Part shown: one piece after another, positions 1 to 6,481 of the stretch
Layout: each line of letters begins with the position of its first letter
How positions within the stretch are numbered: position 1 is the first letter of the stretch
Origin: Methylophilaceae bacterium
GTDB taxonomy: Bacteria; Pseudomonadota; Gammaproteobacteria; Burkholderiales; Methylophilaceae
Length of the DNA: 9,889 nt
Assembly: GCA_003533095.1 (NCBI GenBank)
Contig: DOEL01000012.1
Coordinates: forward strand, 5,505-15,393
Direction: 5' to 3'
Notes under the pieces: generated by a model
Told to the model about the DNA's origin: nothing
The model's input: the letters and a program-made list of their open reading frames with translations, nothing else
Database searches by the model: none
Position numbers and translations under genes: made by a program

Positions 1-2
1 AA

Positions 3-398
3 GTTGCTTGCGTAACCGGCGAGGCTTCTATACAAATGTGTATTCAAGAATTATCTACATGCAAACAATTCCATTTACCCATCAAGATTATCAATCTTAA
101 TAATCGTTACATGGGAATGGTAAGACAATGGCAAGAATTCTTTTATGGGAATCGTTATGCAGAATCCTACATGGATGCATTACCTGATTTTGTAAAACTA
201 GCTGAATCTTATGGTCACATTGGGATGAAAATCGAAAAACCTAGCGATGTTGAGCCGGCGCTTAAGGAAGCTTTTAGCAACAAACTTAAAGAGCGTTTGG
301 TCTTTATGGACTTTATTACAGATCAAAAAGAAAATGTATTCCCCATGGTTCCTAATGGAAAAGGCTTGTCAGAAATGATTACGGCTGAGGATTTGTAA
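3..398 (+). CDS. ilvB: Acetolactate synthase large subunit, C-terminal part (5' end outside window)
   Basis: This is the last 131 residues of the catalytic subunit of acetohydroxyacid synthase, the thiamine-diphosphate (ThDP) enzyme that condenses pyruvate with pyruvate or 2-ketobutyrate in valine, leucine and isoleucine synthesis. The frame is open from base 3, so the gene begins upstream of the window; the internal ATG at 36 is not the start. Visible are the ThDP/metal motif GEASIQM followed by IQELSTC, the paired Asn of IINLNNRY, and the family-typical MVRQWQEFFYGNRY and SYMDALPDFVKLAESYGH. The metal-binding motif reads GEA where E. coli IlvI has GDG; I recall Glu here in other Betaproteobacteria, so it is probably a lineage trait. 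The TAA stop directly abuts the ATG of ilvH, so the two subunits are almost certainly co-translated. Confidence 0.95.
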   Translation, partial: VACVTGEASIQMCIQELSTCKQFHLPIKIINLNNRYMGMVRQWQEFFYGNRYAESYMDALPDFVKLAESYGHIGMKIEKPSDVEPALKEAFSNKLKERLVFMDFITDQKENVFPMVPNGKGLSEMITAEDL

Positions 399-890
399 AT
401 GAGGCATATTATTTCACTATTAATGGAAAATGAATCTGGTGCTTTATCAAGAGTATCAGGTCTATTCTCTGCAAGGGGCTACAATATTGAATCTCTGACT
501 GTAGCACCAACTGAAGACGCAACATTATCAAGAATGACAATTGTGACATCTGGTTCAGATGAGATTATTGAGCAAATTATTAAGCAACTAAATAAATTAA
601 TTGATGTTGTAAAAGTGCTAGATCTTAACGATGGTCGATTTATTGAGCGAGAATTAATGATCGTTAAAGTAAAAGCTAATGCTCAATATCGAGATGAGAT
701 GAAAAGAATGTGCGATATTTTCAGGGGGCGAATTATTGATGTTTCTGATAGCTCTTTTACCATTGAGATAACAGGGTCATCAAGTAAATTGGACGCTTAT
801 ATTGAAAGTATTGATAAGGCGGCTATTTTAGAAACAGTCAGAACTGGTGCGTCAGGTATTGGACGCGGTGATAGAATTTTAAAAGTATAA
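399..890 (+). CDS. ilvH: Acetolactate synthase small (regulatory) subunit
   Basis: This is the regulatory partner of the ilvB product. It activates the large subunit and carries feedback inhibition by valine. The 163-residue length equals that of E. coli IlvH. An N-terminal ACT domain (about residues 3-75) begins MRHIISLLMENESGALSRVS and continues through RGYNIESLTVAPTEDATLSR. Gly14 and Asn29, the positions known in E. coli IlvH to be needed for valine sensitivity, are both present, so the enzyme should be valine-regulated. The C-terminal half (about 80-160) is the usual ALS_ss_C domain. The start ATG follows the ilvB stop with no gap, and a weak purine-rich stretch (CTGAGG, 385-390) inside ilvB could serve as ribosome-binding site. 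Confidence 0.97.
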   Translation: MRHIISLLMENESGALSRVSGLFSARGYNIESLTVAPTEDATLSRMTIVTSGSDEIIEQIIKQLNKLIDVVKVLDLNDGRFIERELMIVKVKANAQYRDEMKRMCDIFRGRIIDVSDSSFTIEITGSSSKLDAYIESIDKAAILETVRTGASGIGRGDRILKV

Positions 891-901
891 ATTAAAACTG
901 A

Positions 902-1927
<1,026 letters not shown>

Positions 1928-1931
1928 GTTC

Positions 1932-2576
1932 ATGATAAAAAAAACCTACCCTATCATTGCAAAAGAAGGCTGGCCATTCTTAATAATATCTTTAGGTATA
2001 TCAGCCTTTGTATTTAATATATGCACTTTGTGGTCGATTCCTTTTTGGATAATCTCATTATTTATTCTGCAATTTTTTAGGGATCCAAAAAGAAATGTAC
2101 CCTCCAAAAAAAACGCAGTAATATCGGCAGCTGATGGCAAAGTCATTGTGATTGAAAAGTGCAAAGACGAATATCTTAATAGACGTGCAATTAAAGTAAG
2201 CGTTTTTATGAATGTTTTCAATGTTCACTCAAATAAAAGTCCGATCAAATCAATTATTATGAACAAATGGTATTTTCCAGGAAAATTTCTAAATGCAGCT
2301 TTATCAAAAGCATCGCTAGAAAACGAAAGATGTGCACTTCACCTTAAAACCAAAGAAGGTTTTGACATTACTTGCGTGCAAATTGCAGGCTTAATTGCAA
2401 GGAGGATTTTATGCTATGTTAATAAAGGTGATGCATTAGAAGTTGGGGAAAGATATGGTTTTATAAGATTTGGCTCGCGCGTTGACTTATACTTACCTAT
2501 AAATTCAAAAATAAAAGTTACTTTAGGCGAAAAAGTTTTTAACGGCGAAACAATTATTGCTGAATTAAAAAAATAA
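1932..2576 (+). CDS. psd: Phosphatidylserine decarboxylase proenzyme, short (type A) form
   Basis: This is an inner-membrane enzyme that makes phosphatidylethanolamine from phosphatidylserine and matures by self-cleavage to create a pyruvoyl group. The 214-residue length is that of the short form. Visible features are a hydrophobic N-terminal segment (about 16-48, one or two membrane passes), FFRDPKRNVP (48-57), AADGKV with Asp68, VFMNVFNVHSNKSP with His99, and the cleavage motif RFGSR. Cleavage between Gly181 and Ser182 would give a 33-residue alpha chain bearing the pyruvoyl group. It begins 4 bases after ilvC with only a weak ribosome-binding site, so it is probably read through from the ilv operon. 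In many Betaproteobacteria pssA, the enzyme supplying its substrate, comes next; here it does not. The stop lies one base from the converging rppH stop. Confidence 0.95.
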   Translation: MIKKTYPIIAKEGWPFLIISLGISAFVFNICTLWSIPFWIISLFILQFFRDPKRNVPSKKNAVISAADGKVIVIEKCKDEYLNRRAIKVSVFMNVFNVHSNKSPIKSIIMNKWYFPGKFLNAALSKASLENERCALHLKTKEGFDITCVQIAGLIARRILCYVNKGDALEVGERYGFIRFGSRVDLYLPINSKIKVTLGEKVFNGETIIAELKK

Positions 2577-2577
2577 A

Positions 2578-3051
2578 TTAATTATCTATAAATAAACGAA
2601 GTTCATGTAACGCCAATCTATACACATCCCTCTTAAATTCAATAACTTCATTGAGAGGCATCCAGTAATCGTGCCACCGCCAAGCATCAAATTCAGGCTT
2701 CTTACTATTTCTTAAAAAAATATCAGTGTCTTGGCCTTTCATTCTCAATAGGTACCATATTTGTTTTTGGCCTTTATAAGTCCCTTTAAAATCTCTTCGA
2801 AGCCATTGTGAAGGCACTTCATATTTTAACCAATCTTTTGTTCGACCAAGTATTTCTACATGATGTGGCTTTAAGCCGACTTCTTCCATAAGTTCCCGAT
2901 ACATAGCTTCTTCAGGCGCTTCACCTTTCTGAATACCGCCTTGAGGAAACTGCCATGCATGCTCTTGTGTTCGCTTCGCCCAAAAAACCTGGTTCTCAGC
3001 ATTACAAATCACAATACCAACATTTGGCCGATAGCCATCTTTATCAATCAT
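2578..3051 (-). CDS. rppH: RNA pyrophosphohydrolase (Nudix family)
   Basis: RppH removes pyrophosphate from the 5'-triphosphate end of mRNAs, which triggers decay by RNase E. The 157-residue protein starts [17 protein letters not shown], as RppH/NudH proteins do. It has a complete Nudix box at residues 38-60 (G38, E44, R52, E53, E56, E57, G59), including the glutamates that bind the catalytic metals. WQFPQGG (33-39) just before it and [10 protein letters not shown] further on are also typical of RppH rather than of other Nudix hydrolases. A possible Shine-Dalgarno, AAGG, lies 7 bases before the ATG on the minus strand. The gene stands alone, converging on psd and diverging from the beta-propeller gene. 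Confidence 0.94.
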   Translation of the reverse strand: MIDKDGYRPNVGIVICNAENQVFWAKRTQEHAWQFPQGGIQKGEAPEEAMYRELMEEVGLKPHHVEILGRTKDWLKYEVPSQWLRRDFKGTYKGQKQIWYLLRMKGQDTDIFLRNSKKPEFDAWRWHDYWMPLNEVIEFKRDVYRLALHELRLFIDN

Positions 3052-3148
3052 AGTTACGCCTTAAGAATTACATCAATTTTTTTATTGATTTAGTTTAAAT
3101 AAAAGCCAGAATTAAAGCTAGAATCTATTTAGAAAAAATTGAAAAAAC
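3052..3148. promoter_or_regulatory. Divergent intergenic region between rppH and the beta-propeller gene
   Basis: These 97 very AT-rich bases must hold the promoters of both divergent genes, but no element is strong. For the + strand the best -10-like hexamer is TAGAAT (3119-3124, five of six matches), without a convincing -35 at the right distance. A 6-bp inverted repeat, ATCAAT (3072-3077) and ATTGAT (3084-3089) around a T6 spacer, could be a weak operator but may be chance in such AT-rich sequence. I see no terminator or small RNA here. Confidence 0.35.
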
Positions 3149-4090
3149 ATGATTTTTAAAAACTTTCTTTTGCTTATTTTTTGTATGGCTTTTAGCGCAT
3201 GCTCAAGTACGCCGATAGCCTATATTACGAATCAAGGCTCCAATACAATCAGCATAATTGATATTAAAAAAAGAAAAGTTAAGCAAGAAATTTATGTGGG
3301 CAAAGGTCCTGTTGGTATTGCTATTTCTTATAAACAATCCTATGCCTTTATTTCAAATGCTAATGACAGCTCTGTAAGTGTTTTAGATCTTCATCGTAAT
3401 GAAATTATTAAGACAATCCATGTTAATGGAACCCCAGTTGGAATTACAAAATCAACTAACGAAGAGTATATCTATGTGAGCGATTGGTTCAATAGTGAAA
3501 TTTTTATGATCGAAACAAAATCATTGGCGGTGATTAAAAGAGTCGCGGTTGGTAAATCTCCATCTGGGATGATATGTGATACAGAAGGCAAATACCTTTT
3601 TATTTCGAATCGCGACGAGAATACAGTTGAAATATATAGTCAATCAGACTTAAGTCTTTTTAAAAAAATTAAAGTAGGCAATCATCCATATGGAGTATTT
3701 GTTAAGAAAGACTTACTTTTTGTTGTTAATGTATTAGATGATTCAATATCCATTATAAATACGAAGTCACTTAAGATAGAAACAATTAAAGTCGGTGATC
3801 ACCCTTATGGTGTCGTGTCTGACAAAAACAATCAATATGCTTTTGTCACAAATACCCAAGATGACAATGTTAGCGTGATTGACCTCAAGACAAGCAAAGA
3901 AATCCGAAAAATTAAGGTGGGCGGAAATCCAGAGGGCATTGATATTGATGATAAAGATAATCTGCTTATAACTTCAAATTGGAGAAGCGACTCTATTTCA
4001 ATCATAGACCTAGCCAAACAAGAGTATCTCTATGAGATTAAAACGGGAAAACAAAGTAGATCTTTTGGTCAATTTATTAAAATTGATTAA
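3149..4090 (+). CDS. Exported YVTN-type seven-bladed beta-propeller protein, probable lipoprotein
   Basis: The 313-residue protein has an N-terminal hydrophobic signal (about residues 5-17) ending in AFSAC. Cys18 is a likely lipid-attachment site, although Phe at -3 is unusual for a lipobox, so plain secretion is possible. The rest is seven tandem repeats of 40-42 residues starting near residues 24, 65, 107, 149, 189, 230 and 271. Each has the form 'Y-hydrophobic-TN...VSVIDL...I.VG..P.G', the YVTN beta-propeller pattern. Such domains bind partners or ligands in the periplasm; no catalytic residues can be assigned. Proteins of this class sit near PQQ-dependent alcohol dehydrogenase genes in many methylotrophs, and an MxaD-like gene follows here, so a role in the periplasmic methanol-oxidation machinery is a reasonable but unproven guess. 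No clear Shine-Dalgarno precedes the ATG. Confidence 0.85.
   Translation: MIFKNFLLLIFCMAFSACSSTPIAYITNQGSNTISIIDIKKRKVKQEIYVGKGPVGIAISYKQSYAFISNANDSSVSVLDLHRNEIIKTIHVNGTPVGITKSTNEEYIYVSDWFNSEIFMIETKSLAVIKRVAVGKSPSGMICDTEGKYLFISNRDENTVEIYSQSDLSLFKKIKVGNHPYGVFVKKDLLFVVNVLDDSISIINTKSLKIETIKVGDHPYGVVSDKNNQYAFVTNTQDDNVSVIDLKTSKEIRKIKVGGNPEGIDIDDKDNLLITSNWRSDSISIIDLAKQEYLYEIKTGKQSRSFGQFIKID
3218..4078 (+). repeat. Seven tandem YVTN propeller repeats (coding)
   Basis: A tandem protein repeat with a period of 40-42 codons (about 120-126 bases) covers nearly the whole mature propeller protein. The recurring phrases are AYITN, AFISN, IYVSD, LFISN, LFVVN, AFVTN and LLITSN at blade starts, and VGKGPVG, VNGTPVG, VGKSPSG, VGNHPYG, VGDHPYG and VGGNPEG at blade ends. 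The fourth and fifth blades share the most similar end motif (VG[N/D]HPYGV). At DNA level the copies are well diverged, so this is an old duplication series and not an unstable recent repeat. Confidence 0.75.
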
Positions 4091-4116
4091 TGTTATATAT
4101 AAAAACAATTTATAAT
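4087..4116 (+). promoter_or_regulatory. Probable sigma70 promoter for the MxaD-like gene
   Basis: An exact TATAAT lies at 4111-4116, and a weak -35 (TTAATG, 4087-4092, spacer 18) overlaps the end of the propeller gene. Transcription would start near 4123, giving a leader of about 30 bases. A Shine-Dalgarno-like AAAGG (4137-4141) sits 11 bases before the ATG, slightly far. This suggests the MxaD-like gene can be expressed independently of the propeller gene, though read-through is also possible because no terminator separates them. Confidence 0.45.
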
Positions 4117-4152
4117 TAACAAGCTAATTAAACACTAAAGGTCTTAATTCAA

Positions 4153-4674
4153 ATGAAAAAAATTATTACTAGCATTTTCCTTATTTTTTTATCCTTCAAT
4201 GTATTTGCCCATGGTCCATCACCTCAAAAAGTTGAGAAATCAATTACAGTTAATGCATCGCCTGATAAAGTTTGGGCAATTATTAAGGATTTTGGAGGTA
4301 TTCAAAAATGGGAACCTCTTGTTACTGATAGCAAAGTAGAAAAAAAGGGTGAAGATACTTTAAGAACACTCACATTAAAATCTGGTGGCAAAGTCATTGA
4401 GAGACTTAAAGGGATTGATGATGAAGCTATGAAGTTAAAATATGAAATCGTAGAGGGTGCAATGCCTGTTGCTGATTATAATTCCTTTATTGTAGTAGCA
4501 AAAGGTTCTAATCCTAACGAATCCACTGTTACATGGGTAGGTCGCTTTTATAGAGTGTACAAGCTTAACCCACCGATTCCAGCTGGTCAGGATGATGAAA
4601 CAGCAGTGAAAGCTGTAACTGAAATGTATGATGCAGGACTTCCGGGCCTTAAGAAGTTAGCTGAAACTAAATAA
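4153..4674 (+). CDS. MxaD-like periplasmic SRPBCC protein
   Basis: The 173-residue precursor has a clean Sec signal peptide (MKKIITSIFLIFLSFNVFA, cut after Ala19). The mature protein of 154 residues (about 17 kDa) begins HGPSPQKVEK. The body is an SRPBCC (START-like) fold: ASPDKVWAIIKDFGGIQKWEP (35-55) is the first strand-helix segment, followed by LTLKSGGKVIERL (73-85), a central YEIVEGAMPVADYNS (97-111), VTWVGRFYR (126-134) and a C-terminal helix ending GLKKLAETK. The opening HGP.PQKV, the size and the signal peptide fit MxaD, the 17-kDa periplasmic protein described in Methylobacterium as helping methanol dehydrogenase interact with its cytochrome cL. No dehydrogenase or cytochrome gene is in the window, so the exact role is inferred. 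A general polyketide-cyclase-like ligand-binding protein is the alternative. Confidence 0.8.
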   Translation: MKKIITSIFLIFLSFNVFAHGPSPQKVEKSITVNASPDKVWAIIKDFGGIQKWEPLVTDSKVEKKGEDTLRTLTLKSGGKVIERLKGIDDEAMKLKYEIVEGAMPVADYNSFIVVAKGSNPNESTVTWVGRFYRVYKLNPPIPAGQDDETAVKAVTEMYDAGLPGLKKLAETK

Positions 4675-4688
4675 CATAATTTATGTAG

Positions 4689-4718
4689 AAAAAAGCAGAA
4701 TCAAATTCTGCTTTTTTT
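4689..4718 (+). terminator. Strong intrinsic terminator after the MxaD-like gene
   Basis: A perfect 7-bp stem, GCAGAAT (4695-4701) with ATTCTGC (4705-4711) around a CAA loop, is extended by an A-run upstream pairing with the seven T residues at 4712-4718. This gives up to 13 pairs and a U-tract in the transcript. It lies 14 bases after the stop of the MxaD-like gene. The T-run ends only four bases before the ATG of the next gene on the same strand, an unusual placement. Confidence 0.85.
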
Positions 4719-4722
4719 ATTT

Positions 4723-5370
4723 ATGACACCGATTATTATTGATAGCGTTGAGTCGCCTACAGGAGTAGTCATATTTCTTCATGGCTTAGGAGCTGATGGT
4801 TTTGACTTCAAAGATATTTTCACAAAACCACAATTTAATAAAATTCGATTTATTCTGCCTCATGCTCCTTACCAACCAGTAACTATTAATCAAGGCTATG
4901 AAATGAGAGCCTGGTATGATTTATATGACTTATCCTTTGAGAATGATGAGGATGAATTGGGAATGGAAAGATCAAGTTTAAGCATTAACAAGCTTATTGA
5001 AGACCAAATTTCCTTTGGCATCCCTTCAGAAAAAATTATTATTGGTGGATTTTCTCAGGGTGCGGCAATGAGTTTTTATTTGGGCCTAAAGTATCCCAAA
5101 AAATTAGGGGGTATTGCAGCTTTATCAGGTTATCTTCCTCTAAAAGACAAGCTTACTGACTCTTTAAAAGGTGAATTAGCAAATATGCCAATCTTTATGG
5201 CTCATGGTCTATATGATAATGTTATAGAAATAGGAATTGCTGATAGTTCGTTTGAAAAACTATCAAAAGAATTTAATTCTGCAAGTTTTTTAAAATACCC
5301 TATGGGACATGAAGTTTGTGAAAAAGAAATTGATGACTTATCAATATTTTTCAATCAACTACTCAACTAA
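4723..5370 (+). CDS. Carboxylesterase / lysophospholipase-like alpha/beta hydrolase
   Basis: A 215-residue cytoplasmic serine hydrolase of the Abhydrolase_2 (carboxylesterase/acyl-protein thioesterase) family; substrates of these enzymes are short acyl esters or lysophospholipids, and the physiological one here cannot be told. Visible are the oxyanion-hole segment FLHGLGADG (18-26), LPHAP (45-49), MRAWYDL (61-67), the nucleophile Ser111 in GGFSQGAAMS, the acid Asp165 in AHGLYDNVI and the base His196 in PMGHEVC, so the triad is complete. The start at 4723 is the only ATG that keeps the HGLGADG region, and the N-terminus length fits the family. It has no Shine-Dalgarno: the bases in front of it are the T-run of the preceding terminator. 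The gene heads the esterase-xseB-ispA-dxs series. Confidence 0.92.
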   Translation: MTPIIIDSVESPTGVVIFLHGLGADGFDFKDIFTKPQFNKIRFILPHAPYQPVTINQGYEMRAWYDLYDLSFENDEDELGMERSSLSINKLIEDQISFGIPSEKIIIGGFSQGAAMSFYLGLKYPKKLGGIAALSGYLPLKDKLTDSLKGELANMPIFMAHGLYDNVIEIGIADSSFEKLSKEFNSASFLKYPMGHEVCEKEIDDLSIFFNQLLN

Positions 5371-5381
5371 AGATAATTTTT

Positions 5382-5600
5382 ATGAATAAAAATTCACTCG
5401 AATCAAATCTTAAAGAACTTGAAACTATTGTATCGAAAATGGAGCGAGGTGATATGGCGCTTGAAGATTCGATTAAGTCTTATGAAAAAGGCATGCTCCT
5501 TCTTAAACTATGCCAAGACTCTCTTAAAGAGATCGAGCAAAAAGTTTTAATCCTTTCCGCAGAAAATACACTCGAACAATTTAAATCTGCTAATGAATAA
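5382..5600 (+). CDS. xseB: Exodeoxyribonuclease VII small subunit
   Basis: A 72-residue protein of the XseB family, the small helical subunit that joins XseA to form exonuclease VII, which degrades single-stranded DNA in both directions. The core LESNLKELETIVSKMERGD (5-23) followed by LEDSIKSYEKGMLLLKLCQD is the family signature. The remainder is a helical, coiled-coil-like tail. Length is normal for the family. It begins 11 bases after the esterase and its last 8 bases overlap the start of ispA. XseA is not in the window; xseB next to ispA and dxs is a common proteobacterial arrangement, so this placement reflects gene order and not shared function. Confidence 0.95.
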   Translation: MNKNSLESNLKELETIVSKMERGDMALEDSIKSYEKGMLLLKLCQDSLKEIEQKVLILSAENTLEQFKSANE

Positions 5601-6480
5601 TTTTCATGAATGGCTCTCTCAAAAACAAGCATTTGTTGAATCTTTGCTTGAAAAAAATTTACCTCGAGTCAGTCATGAAACACAATTAAATGAAGCTATA
5701 AGATATAGTGTTCTCGATGGCGGTAAAAGAATGCGATCGCTTCTTATTTTTGCAACTGCGGAAACTATAAATACCTCCCCGATTGCCATTGAGAATATTA
5801 TATGCGCCGTCGAATTTATTCATGCATATTCTTTAGTTCATGATGATATGCCCTGCATGGATAATGATGATTTAAGGCGGGGAAAATTATCTTGCCATAA
5901 AAAATTTGGAGAAAGTACTGCATTGCTTGTTGGAGATACTTTGCAATCTATTGCTTTTTCCTGTTTATCGTCACCATTTCCAGAGGTAAACCCAGCCAAT
6001 CAATTAAAAATAATTCACACTTTTTCTAATGCTATTGGTATTGAAGGTATGGCAAAAGGCCAAGCATTAGATATTAAATATACCAATAATAAAATCTCAT
6101 TAGACGAGCTTAAAACTATGCATCAATATAAAACTGGTGCACTTATTAATGCAGCTTGTTTAATGACGGTGCTTGCTTCAAATGATTATGACCAAAACAT
6201 ACTGGATAGAATAGACACTTTTTCAAAATCAATTGGACTTATGTTCCAAATTCAAGATGACATTCTTGATAAAGAAGCAAATCAAGAAACTTTAGGCAAA
6301 ACACCTGGCAAGGATGAGCAGTATAACAAATCTACTTTTGTATCTTTATTGGGTATTTCCAAATCAAAAGAATTGGCTACAGCATATTATGAGGAAGCGC
6401 TGGCTGCAATCAAACCTTTTGGAAATAAGGCTTGTTATTTAGCTAGCATGGCTGAATTGATGATGGGTCGTTCACACTAA
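5593..6480 (+). CDS. ispA: (2E,6E)-farnesyl diphosphate synthase
   Basis: A 295-residue short-chain trans-prenyltransferase that builds farnesyl diphosphate from IPP and DMAPP for quinone side chains, undecaprenyl phosphate and other isoprenoids. The motifs are GGKRMR (43-48, diphosphate binding), the first Asp-rich motif HDDMPCMDNDD with D84, D85 and D90 followed by LRRG, GDTLQ (114-118), MAKGQALD, the Lys-Thr of YKTGAL, and the second Asp-rich motif FQIQDDILD (D222, D223, D226). Tyr79 at the fifth position before the first motif, together with the two-residue insertion within it, is the bacterial farnesyl-type pattern. The ATG lies within the end of xseB (8-base overlap, different frame), implying translational coupling; dxs starts one base after the stop. 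Confidence 0.96.
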   Translation: MNNFHEWLSQKQAFVESLLEKNLPRVSHETQLNEAIRYSVLDGGKRMRSLLIFATAETINTSPIAIENIICAVEFIHAYSLVHDDMPCMDNDDLRRGKLSCHKKFGESTALLVGDTLQSIAFSCLSSPFPEVNPANQLKIIHTFSNAIGIEGMAKGQALDIKYTNNKISLDELKTMHQYKTGALINAACLMTVLASNDYDQNILDRIDTFSKSIGLMFQIQDDILDKEANQETLGKTPGKDEQYNKSTFVSLLGISKSKELATAYYEEALAAIKPFGNKACYLASMAELMMGRSH

Positions 6481-6481
6481 T

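Noticed and set aside
36..38. ATG at 36 as start of a small separate protein
   Set aside because: The frame is open upstream to base 3 and encodes the ThDP motif of acetolactate synthase, so this Met is internal to ilvB.
1946..2221. Opposite-strand open frame within psd, and similar ones within ilvC (1359-1550 +), the propeller gene (3832-4017 -), dxs (7660-7860 -) and folE2 (8394-8690 -)
   Set aside because: All lie wholly inside confidently identified genes, show no recognisable protein features and have no plausible initiation signals of their own.
3072..3089. Inverted repeat ATCAAT-T6-ATTGAT between rppH and the propeller gene, possible operator
   Set aside because: Only 6 bp of A/T-rich stem with one G/C pair per arm; easily expected by chance in this sequence, so mentioned only within the intergenic entry.
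4091..4121. TGTTA (4091-4095) ... TAACA (4117-4121) dyad around the -10 of the MxaD-like gene
   Set aside because: Five-base arms in AT-rich DNA are too short to argue for an operator.
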